From Straminergon stramineum (Eukaryota > Streptophyta > Bryopsida > Hypnales > Calliergonaceae): a DNA stretch of 64,000 nt. Made by a program: the position numbers and the translations under genes. Positions 22,817 to 34,574 of the stretch are shown here, in pieces; position 1 is the first letter of the stretch; every line of letters starts with the position of its first letter. The stretch spans positions 13,170,019 through 13,234,018 of the forward strand of contig OY987270.1 of the NCBI GenBank assembly GCA_963920665.1, read 5' to 3'. Under the pieces are notes generated by a model. It did not search any database. It was not told the DNA's origin and saw nothing but the letters and a program-made list of their open reading frames with translations.

Positions 22817-25479
22817 GCCGCTAGGGTTACAAAATACCGCAAGTGCCTGCTTCCATACAAAGTTCCAAAATTAAAGGCAGAGGACAACGATACAACATTC
22901 ACAAAGTAATCAAGCCGTTCCCGCAAGTTCCTCAACCCCGATCGACGGAATTTCCACCATCAACAATTCGAAAGAATACCACACAGGAAAAGCAAATGAC
23001 GCAGAGCGCATGCCTGAACTAGCAGCCCTTGCTGCCTCGCCAGTCGCAATAAACCCTGCAAAACCCTAATGTAGTCGGAAATTAGAATTCTGTCCCACTC
23101 GGACTTACAAAATTCGGAAAGGTTGCACTAACCACTAGAATTGTGGAGCATTTAGGGTTGAGACAAAGAATTTCGAAGTCATGTTTCTAGTTTCTGTATG
23201 CTACTTGCATTCGAATAGACGTCCTATTCTGTCCAATCAAAAGAAAACAAGAATGGTAAAGCCAGTGCACTAAATTAAATTGAAACTACCTTCCTGTTTT
23301 CATACACTGCGTAAGCACTTACGGTGTCAAGATCTGCTGCGCATTTAGGATTTAGGAAAAGAATTTCAACGTGGTGAGTGTACCCTCTTACGTTTTGCTA
23401 TTTGCATTCAACTACTGCACACATTCGATTCAATTCAACCTAAAAAAGAGAAAAAATTGGGAAACAAGTGAACTCAGTTGCCAATGAAAACTAATGCAAC
23501 GTCATACACTGCGATTACCAGTTGAGAAGGTGCCGCGCGGCAGTTTTTCTCAAAATTTGGCAGCGAATTGCGCGTGTTCGTGAACCTGCGAGCAGCGACG
23601 TCCCTGATGGAAGCGGTGCACGGAAAGCGGCCTGGGAAGCGCTTCAACGCCATCGCCGCACACTGAAGTCACAATCCTGCATCTCTAAACCTCTCATAGC
23701 CCTTCAACGCTTTGGTAGACCTGATTTGGGTCGATTTTACCACATTTTCGCATCGAGAAAACAAGTGAAGAAATTTCTCATGTCCAACTCTAGAGAATGG
23801 GTTCGCGTCTGTTTCGACTGATCGCAATGGAGTTGATTTTAGGTCGATTCAGAGGTGAACAATGTGCACGATCTGAGTGCAAGATCTGGTAGTTCTACTA
23901 ACAAAGGTGCCGCACGCAATACGCAAGGATATGCTGAACCCCTAAAATACCCAAGGCCTTTTTTATATGCTTGGTGAAGTTACTCAAAACTAAACAAAAA
24001 TTCCTCTATCAATGGAAATTGTCCATGTGTTTCAAAAAAAAAAAAAAAAAATCCAAGTTTTGATAAGTTTTATGAAATTTTAAAAATTCGAATTGGACTT
24101 GTGAAGGACCACACAGAGAAAGAAAAGAAAACAATATCACTTATGGATTGATAGATTATAATGTTTCTTGAAGAGGGTGTTGATATTGTGACAATGATTT
24201 GAAGTATTTTAGTCTTCTTTTTACATGCCACTTTTGGAAATGAAGTCATAAAAAAAATATGAGATTAAGGGACATACACATGCATAACTACAACTTATTT
24301 ATAGCTTTTCAAAATCTATTCAACAAATTTTTTAAATGAATTTTCAATGTGATTTTTCTCCCAAGATCCAATGTATTTGAGGCTCATCTCCAAGAGCCCT
24401 AAAACTAAAAATTCAAGATTTGTAATAGATACCCTTGCACAAAATCTTGAATAGAAAAGTTATAAACTATTTTTTCCAAAATCGGATTTTTGGTGTTCAA
24501 AATAAAATTTTGAAGGATATTCAATCAAAAAAATAAACTATCAAAATTAGTGCTTTAATAAGATTCATTTTATTTAACTTCTATATTTAGTTGATACCAA
24601 AAAATGATGCTTTGATCACTCAAGGGTATCCTTGAAACACATGAGATCTAAAAATGGCTTTCAAATGACATTTAACACCTCTTGGAGATGGAAAAAATTT
24701 CATCCAATTCTTTGGAGTGACTAAGATGAGCACTTTTACAAGAAAGTGGCGTTGGAAAGCCTCTCTTTGAGGTATTCTTGATTTTTCTAGATAGGAAGAT
24801 GCTTAAATCATAGATCACCATGTAATATATGCATTTTTGCAACTTAAACCTCCATGCTCTTAATGTGAATTAGAGCCTTAAAAATGATTTTTTGAAATTT
24901 CATTCCAACTAATGACATAAATATAAAAAAATTTAGTTTCTATTTCAACTTGAAAATTTGACTAAAATTTCCTAAATTTGAATATTCTATTGCAAATTGA
25001 ACTTTGGGACCTAATCCACAATTTATTAATTGTCAAATTATAGAAAGACACTATAGATATTTATACTCCATGATATTCTATGCTATCATATAGACCTATG
25101 GAAAAAATTTCATATTTATTAGCTAATTTTGGATTAGATATTCATTTTTTTACTTTTTCCTTAAAAATTCACAAAAAATTCAAATTCTCACTGAAAAAAT
25201 TAATTTGTATGACTTGTAGCTTACATGAGATTTCATCTTTGAAAAATAAAAATAAAAAACTTCAACATTAACTAGTCAAAAAGTGCCCAAAAGATGCAAA
25301 CAACTCTTGCTCTTGCAATTTCTCCTCCCCTCTCATTGAAAAAACCCATAGGCACTGTTGATCTCCATACAAAAAAATGCCCCCCCTTCCAATGATATCG
25401 ATTTGCATTTAAAAAAGTAAACAATTATTGTTGATTGCATCATCATGAAAGATGATCTTGGTTATTGAGAAGATCAGGG
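22817..25479. other. Nudix 5' flank and AT-rich intergenic DNA
   Basis: The first several hundred bases include ACCCTAA telo-box-like motifs (around 23050-23080) and a possible upstream non-coding exon of the Nudix gene. A GC-richer patch at 23520-23820 opens a 99-codon frame with no domain. A run of 18 A occurs near 24033-24050. From about 24000 on the sequence is AT-rich and no gene is supported. Confidence 0.5.
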
Positions 25480-25702
25480 CACTACAAGAGAAAGGGGTGT
25501 TTTAAGTGAGTTTTTAAGTATAGTCCTAGACATAAGATTTTAAGTAATGACCTTTAAGGAGATTTTCAACAAAAATTTACTAGAAAATACATGTATTTTT
25601 AATAAATTTTTACTGAAAACCTCCTTAAAGGTCATTACTTAAAATCTTATGTCCAACACTATATTTAAAAACTCGCTTAAAACACTTCTTTCTCTTGTAG
25701 TG
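25480..25702. mobile_element. CACTA-ended foldback MITE (223 bp)
   Basis: The element begins CACTACAAGAGAAAG and ends CTTTCTCTTGTAGTG. The two arms, about 88 bp each, are inverted copies with roughly 90% identity by eye, separated by about 45 bp, so the whole is a long hairpin. CACTA ends are typical of CACTA (En/Spm) transposons and their miniature derivatives. No 3 bp target duplication is visible (flanks ggg and gtt). Confidence 0.8.
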
Positions 25703-27549
25703 GTTTTTGACACTTTGGGATCCAAAATACAATATTAGTGGAATATGGAATACAGAATAAAACATATACTATGTCAATATTCCCTATTGATTGCAATCAC
25801 CATAGCTTCTTAAAATCCTGGAAAAATATATAAGTTAGGGATGGGGTGGAGTATTTTACAAGCACAATTAATAAAGAAATTAATTCATTTCACAAATTGT
25901 GTTTGTCTCAATGTGCTAAAAAGAGACAAACAATGTCACAACTTTGTTCACATGTGAACATAATGCAAGGATTTTACAATTCATTTCTATGGTCATAGGC
26001 CCATCCTTTGCTAGAGAACCCTAGCTTTAGTAAAATCCTAGCTATAAATAAGCCCTAAATTACCTGAGAAGACAATATGAGTCCTTTAGATTATTTCAAA
26101 GAGGCCTCTAATATGGAAAAAAATGTTTTTTCATCCAATTTTTTAGTGTCTATTTGTGCTTACTTTTAATCTAATTTCAATAAAAGGTATTGGATCATTA
26201 TTAAATTTAATATTAATCATAAAGTCACCTAGCTCCCTATTTATGTAGTGTCTTTTTCAATGCTTATTTTAAAAAGCAAAGAAGAAAGACTAGATCTCCG
26301 AAATAGAGATAGAAAGAAAATAATGTAGAGAAGTCTGCTTTTAGGTATGCCATAAGGGTATTCCGAAACAACAAAATGACCACAACAAGGCACTGCACCA
26401 TCAACTCTCGTAGCCACAACTTGATTTGGGAAATCAAACTAAGAAAATTGAATAATAAAATGTAGAGCTCCTACAAGCATACTATAAGTTTGTATGGAAA
26501 CAATAGGACTGGCAAAGAGTGGGTACCTTGTTCTGTTGCTGCATCACTTGATGTATTGCCCTCCCTTGTTTGAAGCGGCCCTTTCTATATTAATGGCATG
26601 AAGCTTGCCACCACACCTTCTTTTGGAAGAAAAAATTCCTAGAGGATGGCAATTGCAATCCCAACTGTTCTGAGCCAATTGCAGCAAATTGTTCCCCTCA
26701 TTGCGTCATTGGTCTCCTAAATCCTTTGAGCTTGGATTGTGGCAGTGCTCTTGCATTTGGCTCACACTTTTAGTGGATGTAGTTGTTGCTCTCAATTTTG
26801 CAGTAGCTACTTTATCTACTTCAAGTCTCAATTGGAGTTTCATGAACTCTTCTTAGACTTGTCTCAATAGTAGGTACTCGTAGGCAATTTCAGCAACAAT
26901 TTGCGAACAAGGGGTCGTTAGAAAACAAAGCATGATTTGTTCCTCAAAATTTTTGTTTTTTCACATTGTGTTTGTTGTTAATTCTACTGTCATTTTGACT
27001 TGAGCATACCCCAATCCCTCCTTCTCCTTAGATGACTACTTGACCTCCTCTGCAACCTTAGTGTTGGAAGGCATTCTATAAGGACTTGATTTTGTGAAAC
27101 ATTTTCCTCTAATCCTAAAATGGAATCAATATTATAACCTTAGAATTTGATCTTGATCAAAGCAATGGCATTTGGTCTGCTTGTCAAGGGGAACTTGTCT
27201 TCACAATCATTGTTGATGATTAATCTTTTTGTGCATGAATGTAGGTGATACCTTCCATTTCTTCCTATTAAAAGTATGTGACATGCCCATGACATTAAAG
27301 CCTCGTAGAACAAAAAGGTAAGTTTGTTTGGACTTGTGAATTTGAAACAATTTAATCAAATATAGTTTGGAATGCTTTGTAGTTGAGGAAGAGATTTGTG
27401 CCAAGATGGTGCATGTCAAAGAGTTGCCACTGAATAGTTTACATTTTCATGTCTAAGATGTTGTTTAATGGCCTCAACTATGCGGATGGTGATCCAAAAA
27501 TTCACATAAGTATATGAAATATTGAGTTCAATTTATGTTAATAGTTGGA
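25703..27549. other. AT-rich intergenic DNA
   Basis: No gene or clear repeat is supported in this stretch. Confidence 0.5.
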
Positions 27550-28393
27550 TATTAATTGCTTTATGCATTCTTACAAGCAGGGAGGGGAATCACTTTATGT
27601 GGTCTTTACTTGAATGGGGCACAAATCAAAGCAACAACAGAGAGTACCAATACTACTCTGAGGGAGTGGATCCCCATCCAAGGTAAATTTAAGCAATTTG
27701 ATGCATTATTTGTATCAAAATTAATGCAACCTTCAATCAATATTAGTTTCACTATTTGAAATCTTACACTAGTTAGAGATAACTCATAGTCTGCAATGTG
27801 CTTCATTACCCACAATTCCTGTCATTGAGAACTATGTGGAGTGCATTACTGGAATTTGGAAACCATGAAGAATTGCATTTTCCTACTGAGGGATTCAAGG
27901 GTGTTAAGGAATTCTTCATTTATGCTGCCAAAGTTGTTGGCTTTGATGGGATCTCACTTGTAATAAGGAGTGAAGCTAGTTACATTGTCCCTCCAAAACC
28001 TTTCCTCAAAGGTGTGGTACTTGCCATACATATATTAGAAAATTATGGAATTTTTGTGAATGAGTTGATAAGAAATTATATTTTACTAGTCAAACTATTA
28101 GGCTTTAGTTTTTTGATTTAATGATTTCAAATGGTTGCGTTTTACCAACTAATAGACAAATGATTTGAATGTTACAAACATTATACTAGATGGAATACAA
28201 AAGTCCATACAAGTAGCAATGATTATGGTGCATATAGTGGGTAATTCTGCATATCCAATTGGGGAACCATTTCTGGACTTCTCACTCAAAACTCAACTTC
28301 TAACTTAGTTGAGAACTAGAAGGGGTAAGTAATTTTGCAACAGATTAATATATGGTCATACTAGATATGAGAAGTACATTGTCCTTGGACATA

Positions 28394-28692
28394 TGGTAAA
28401 ATTGCCTATTACCAGCCAAAATCCATGGTCAATACATAGGTAATGGAAAATTCAATAGAGAGATGACTGATAAGTAACCATTAAGTTTCCAGTTTCCCAC
28501 CATCTTCTAACCATCACTGTAATGACACATCTGCTTCGTTTTGAGAGCCCAATTAGTCTTTAGATGAGTAGTGATGAAAGAATCTATGTCTTGGGGATGA
28601 GAGCATGCCAATTTTTGGCTTCTAAAATTCATAATAATTTTAATTTAAAGAAAAAAATTACAAAACTTTAGCAATGCCCATGATTTTTATGT
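28394..28692. repeat. Dispersed repeat, inverted copy of 40727-41035
   Basis: About 300 bp matches the reverse complement of 40727-41035 at roughly 80% identity by eye, including long runs such as ACCATCTTCTA.CCATCACT and TTGGCTTCTAAAATTC. It lies within a presumed intron of the TKL kinase locus. The family is not recognised. Confidence 0.65.
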
Positions 28693-28831
28693 GTCCAGAG
28701 GGCTGTAATTAAAATTGCCTTCTATAGCTCCGAACCATGCACAGATTCCTTAAGTTGTTGGTCATGGGCGGTTCTACTATAAGTCCAGTTCATGAAGGGA
28801 AGAAGTTTGCTTGTTGAGTACATTTATCCTT

Positions 28832-29212
28832 TTAACCCATAAACGCCGATGCGGACGATTTTCGTCCGATGAGGAACAAGAAGTTAATCTGTGGGATGCA
28901 GGAATGCATTTTTTCATCCGGTTTTTTTTTAACACAATCGTGGAGATGTGCTGCATCATGGAGGGCCAAAAATTGTGTAATTTGGATGCATTCTTATTTT
29001 TAAGGAGCATGGAAATTGAGAACAAAGCACGGAAATACCCATGCACGGTGTTAGGTCGTAGCCTGCCCTCCCACAATTTTCATGAGGGCAACGAGAGTTC
29101 CCCTTTCTTTGGTACTGTTCATGAACGTGTTTCTCTCCCACAGTCAGTGCACTATGAACAGTGCTCAGCCCGCCTCTTCCCCGCGGGGACCAGTCCGTCG
29201 TTTAGGGGTTAA
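28832..29212. mobile_element. piggyBac-like miniature element, copy 2 (373 bp, TTAA ends)
   Basis: The element proper is 28836-29208, exactly the length of the copy at 5570-5942, flanked by TTAA at 28832-28835 and 29209-29212. The ends CCCATAAACGCCG and, inward from the right, CCCCTAAACGACG match at 11 of 13 positions. It is in the same orientation as copy 1 and similar throughout, with the most conserved part at the right end (CCTTTCTTTGGTA, CCCGCGGGGACCAGTCCGTCG). It lies about 70 bp upstream of a presumed exon of the TKL kinase locus. Confidence 0.75.
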
Positions 29213-30564
29213 ATTAGTTTAGTGTGGGATTGAATAAACTCTGACTGCATGAATATATCCATTTGACTCCAGTGTTTTGCAGATGGAGATGATTGAGTGC
29301 AGGAACAAGGTCATCATCCAATTCCAAAATTTGTCAGCATCCCAAATTTCTACCTTTATTGGTGAACATTCTCTGCACTTGATCAGCATGTGTCCATCAT
29401 CCAGGGATAGAAAATACTGGCAGAGTCAGTGGCAGAGAGCACTGTATGATTTGAGTCATTTGTGTAAGCTTGATTGGAGAGAAACAAAGTCTATGACAAT
29501 TCACACTTCACAGGTATGATTAAATGCACAATCTAATGAAATAATAAATGTCAGTAATTACTGAGGTGTTCTATATAAGGAATATATTTTTGTTTAGAGA
29601 TGGTATGTCTTGGCGTTAGTTGGAAGCTAATTTTGTGCCTGGAATGAGCAGTATTGTAAGTCGCATCAAGTTCTTCCTTCAGTTGGAGAGTTTGAGAGTG
29701 CTTTGCAGGACTTTGATTGTGTTGTTAACTCCAACATAGAAGGATTCACATCCACTCTGCTTGATCCCACCATGGTCAAGTGTGCACTGGCCAGATATCC
29801 GGAGGCCATGCCAGACATCATTGTGGCTGCTGAAATCAATGCAACTCCAACAGTGGTGACATTAAAATATTTCAGGCATGCTTGAGGAGTTGCTCTTGTA
29901 TGGATTCTTCAAAGTCATTGACACCAAAACTTCAGCCCACACTTCAGCTGATGCAGCCAGTGTATGCTATTACCAACCCTGAGACTTTGCAATTATGCAT
30001 GTATATCATCCCATTCAAGTATATATTAAGACTTCAATTTTGTTACATTGGCAATATTCCATTACTTTGGTATGGTTCTGGCAATGCCGCCTAGAACCAA
30101 AATCTACACCTGTCCTAATTTGTGGCCCAATTTTGACCTTCGAAACTTAAATATATGTCAACATTTTTGGTTTGTGGAATACTGTCAATTTAACAAAGTT
30201 GATCAGTAGTAATTAGGAATTATTTATAAGTTATAATCAGTAATTAATTATCAGGTTATAGGTACTACTATTATTCACCCCATAGGCCACCAAAATGTTT
30301 CGAGGAACATTTGAATGCTAGGGTTCCAATGTTCCTCCAAACATTTGAACTTCAGCTTGATCCTGCTAGTAACGTACTTATTCAATGCTGCAATGTGAAT
30401 CGCAGATTTGACTTGCTGACTGGGGACCATTATCCTTTTCTCGACTCTCGTCTATATTCTCGAATGAGGCCTCCATTGTTCCAGAACTTGCGAGAATTTG
30501 AGCTCTCATCGACGCGAGACGAGCCTGAGGTGAGGGAGCCGTCAAAGGAATCCCGCCGCCCCCT

Positions 30565-30578
30565 CCCCCCCCCCCCCC
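30565..30578 (+). repeat. Run of 14 cytosines inside kinase exon
   Basis: A C14 homopolymer encodes part of a proline stretch just before RSTRLDFVLKVF. The frame is open on both sides at this length. Such runs are prone to replication and sequencing slippage; a change of one base would abolish the kinase frame. Confidence 0.9.
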
Positions 30579-31378
30579 GAAGCACCAGACTAGACTTTGT
30601 GCTTAAGGTTTTCAAGCAGGATTATCCTTTGCAAACCTGGCTCCGACCTGGTGTGTTCCAGTTTGGAGGCGATGACCTGGACCATCCATCTCCTTTCCTT
30701 TATACCGCCCTGGATGTGAAATTCCTCAAGGATGGCCGACGTACATTCGTGTTTCCCCGGCATTGGGGTGATTTGCGTCAACTCATCGATCAGCAAGGCG
30801 GACTGATACGGACCTCACCTTTTGAATTCCCCTCCTCAGTCAAAATCGTGCTCCAAATTGCGGAAGGAATGCGAAGTCTGCACATTCGTAACATCCTGCA
30901 CAGGGACTTGAAGGCCTCCAATGTCCTCGTCAATGGAGACAGTCCTGCTCGAGAAGACTTTCGATGCATGGTAGCTGATTTTGAATGCTACGTGGGAGTT
31001 TTGGGCACGGGCTGCTGGAGAGCTCCGGAGATACTGTATGAACTCAAACATCGGACCTCGGTGTCGAAAGCGCTTCCATGGTCGAAAGAAGCAGATGTCT
31101 ATAGTTTTGGCATGCTCTGTTGCAAGATTTTAACAGGATGTACACCGTGCGGAGATTCAATCTCGGCGAGAGCCTATTCAATTTGGGATGTGGTGCTTTC
31201 CGGCTGTAGACCAAAGCTGCCTCTGATTCTAGATTCAAAATTTAGGACATTCATCGTACTTTGTTGGGATGCTGATCCGAAGCAGAGACCCAGCATTTCG
31301 AAGATTTGCAAAGTGCTTGCTGATGTGAAAGGTGGACATTGTTCGAAAATATGTGAATTCAAATTTTGTCTCTCCTAA

Positions 31379-34300
31379 TAACTAGACAATGCATACTGAC
31401 ATTAGAATTAGCATTATTATGTACCTACTTAAAAAGACATTTGTGCCCAATGCAACGTCAACTCTACATGTCATCATGTACAGGATTTGCTCGCAGTGGA
31501 GACTAAAAGTGGGGTATTGAACAGGAAATGCAGCTGAGCCGGCCGGACACGTACAAACTCATCAGGAGTGGGCGGATTTAATGTGAAGATTTGGGTTTCT
31601 CTCGTTGATGCCTGGTTTTATGGGGACAATTTTCGAAAGAGTTGTTGAACTCTTAGAGGACCAAGAAGATTGAATTGAAGTCCAATGTGAGCCTCATTGT
31701 TTTCTAAAGCAGCTTTGAGTGAGTAAGTCGTATGGGGACTCTATAATTTTGTCTAAAGTCAGTAGTTCTTTTTACATATAGATTGACGTATTAAGACCGC
31801 CGAGTGTTCTTCTCGTACGTACTGATTCTGGTGATATAAAACTTGAGACCATTTGAATTCTTTTATTTTCTCGATATGGTCAATTGAGTTCGTCATTATA
31901 AAACCATATATAGTAAGAATCTCGGTTCTTTTGGGGTTGAAAAACATGAAGATATATCTGCTTTCAACGAGATTTTGCAACCCTGGGTCCTGTTTGTGTG
32001 CATGTGGCTGACTTTGTCATCGATCTGTGACTGAACTCTGCGAATTGTAGTCGAAGAGGTCTACAATCTGTATGCTACCTGTGCCTCTCTCCTTGTCAAA
32101 GTTTTCATGCGACTGGAGAGACATTAGAATTCTGTTGGCAGGTGTCGTGGTTATTGTGGTTCTTGCGGAAGAGATGAAGTGTAATATCTTTTGTGTGGTT
32201 TGATGAAACTCAACTTGAGTTCACGTGGGTGGATTATATACCAGGGCGGCATGTGCTCTGTTTAATGCGGTATTTAGTGTCACATCCTAAACCAAAATAC
32301 TTTAACGCCTGAAGGACGGAGGAGCCCACTTTGGGAATTTGGGTAGGCTCCATGAATTTCAAAATTTGGAATTTTTGCGTGATAGTATTAGGACGGATGC
32401 TAGTCATCGTAATGTACACATGACATTTTGTTTTATTCAATTGTGTAAATTGATACGTACTCAAAAACATTCAATTCCAAGGAATGAGGTGATAGTTATA
32501 AGGAGTTTTATTTTAATTTGCAAACAACAATGGTTGAAAAAACATAGAACATTGTTTTTTTAACTCAATTTAAAAAAAATTCAACTAAAAACGAAAATCT
32601 AGAACATATGTTGTTTATTAGAACAATCTTACCATGGGATTGAACTATAAATGCCCAAGATCATTTTTGAGCTTCTTGAAGGGCACTTTTGACAATTTCT
32701 AAGATTGATGTAAAGATCTAAACTCATATTATAACCATGGGATTTTTGACTTGAAGAATTCAAGTTGGAGTTTGCGAAAAAAAATCCTTGAACAATTGGA
32801 CACTTGGAAGTTGAGATATTCCTTATTGAATGCTAGGGATTATGGAATTTTTATAGATTTTTGGACTTGTCTAAATCTTGAAATATCCAAATAAGGAGGT
32901 TTATATTCAAAATTGGTACTACAAAAATTACAAGTGCATAGGGAGTACTGTTTATCCTACTTCTTAGAGATAAATCAATTTCTTACCTTCATCAACCCTA
33001 TTCAATTGTACAAAAGTTTGATATGTGATTGTTCATTAATTTTTTTTAAAATTTATTTGCAATTTAGAGTTTTCTTTCATCCAATATCACCATTTACTAT
33101 ATAATTTTTTTAAAGATGAATTTGAAAGTTTTTTTGGTTAAATTATTTCTTCATTTGTTCTCAAACCCTTTCCTTAACATATTGACTAAACCACAAAAAT
33201 TGTAGACATATGTGGGTTTTTTTTAATATTGAAAGACAAAACTTTACTTTTAGGAGGAGTAGAAGAAACTACTTTTTAAAGTTTAAGCACATTGAACTTG
33301 CAATTGGTAGGGGTTTCTACTCAAAATTTTGGAAGGATGTACTTGAATAAGTTAACTAAAGGATCCTATGGTGGAGTTTATTAGAAAATTAATATAAATG
33401 AAGATTTTAGCTTTGCTTATGATAAAGTATTTTGAAGTAATCTTGGATCTCAAAACACCACAATATTGTAGGGGTTAAACCAAATATTTTTATAACTAGA
33501 GACATATTTATTACTAGCTAAGTTAGAAAAGCCCTTCAACATCAATACAATAGTTCTCAATTATCCGAGATAAGGGTGAAAAAGGTTGATTGTGCACTTA
33601 TCATTCAAAGAGATACAAAGTTCATCCTTAAGTCACTCTAACATCCAATTTCTAGACAATGAACAAATTGAAACTCATGTTTCTTTTTCATTAGTGCTTG
33701 GATGGAAGTCATCCTAATTTGTGGAGATACTTAATCAAATTGTTGTCCTATCTAATGGTTGGATGTGGTATTACTAGAGTAATTATTTATTCTAAAATTA
33801 CCAATGTGAAAGTATGTTACTTGACCAAGCCAAAATTGCATTGACTCTAGTTCAAACTAGATTTGCAAAAAGTCATAGATTTCAAGAATACAAAACTATT
33901 CAAAAAAATCACCATGTCAAGAGAACCCGATGTCAAATCCATTTCAACAAATTTTACTCAAAAAATGATACTCCGTAATAATTTACTTGCAATCAAATTT
34001 TGAATGAATTTGAAATTTTCCTTTCAAAACTTATAAAAAAATATTGGTGATAGCATTGGTGACTGTAACTGTACGGATGGAATCTAAAACTCAAAATCTA
34101 GAACTTTTATTCGTGTATCAATTCCAACATATTCTTCCAAGTAGTACTTTCTTTATAATGATTTTTCTCAAATCACCAATTCTGGGGAACATTGTACATT
34201 AAGGGGTTAAAACCTTTGAAATTTTGAAAACAATTTCTGAAATCAATGATAAAAAAAATAACTACAGGACAAGCAGGGAATTACTTTTCAGAAATTACAC

Positions 34301-34574
34301 ATCTCAATATCATCTGCAACGACTATACACCCCTTCACAGAGGTGATCTATGTAGAAGTATGTGGAAAAATGAAGACACAAAGCATTCTGAATCCAATTT
34401 TTCATGCTTCAGAAATGCAACGCTCATCCCTAGTTGTTGGAATTAACAGAGAAGAGATTAAGATCTCATGCGAAGGCGTCCAACTACTACAAATAATGGC
34501 AAACAAATGACCAGAGAGTGCAAAAAATATAGTATACAGAGCCAATAATGACAAAAGTGACAAAGTGTACCGAA
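31379..34574. other. AT-rich intergenic DNA
   Basis: The beginning is likely the 3'UTR of the kinase locus. The rest is AT-rich with no supported gene or clear repeat. Confidence 0.5.

Larger units (their letters stand above)
27550..31378 (+). pseudogene. TKL-type protein kinase locus, probably decayed
   Basis: The main exon starts after an acceptor at 30321 and runs 30322-31378. It encodes an N-lobe-like region (FVLKVFKQDYPL, FQFGGDD), HWGDLRQLID, the intact catalytic loop HRDLKASNVLV, then VADFECYVGVLGTGCWRAPEIL and PWSKEADVYSFGML. DFG is replaced by DFE and the activation segment is short, so it may be a pseudokinase. Upstream exon-like segments on the same strand are 29283-29513 (MEMIECRN...SQWQRALYDL) and 29709-29873 (DFDCVVNSNIEGF...TLKYF), joining in phase. 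The second then needs a one-base shift at 29874 to continue GMLEELLLYGFFKVIDTK, indicating a frameshift. Segments at 27550-28010 may be still earlier exons; no domain is recognised in them. I associate DFE kinases of this layout with moss-expanded families from memory only. A 14-C run in the coding exon (30565-30578) is prone to slippage. Confidence 0.6.

Noticed and set aside
23522..23821. 99-codon plus-strand frame in a GC-richer patch
   Set aside because: Arg-rich low-similarity peptide with no domain; more likely promoter or UTR sequence near the Nudix gene.
30430..30796. Minus-strand frames opposite the kinase exon
   Set aside because: They are shadows of a strong coding exon on the plus strand and have no domain content.
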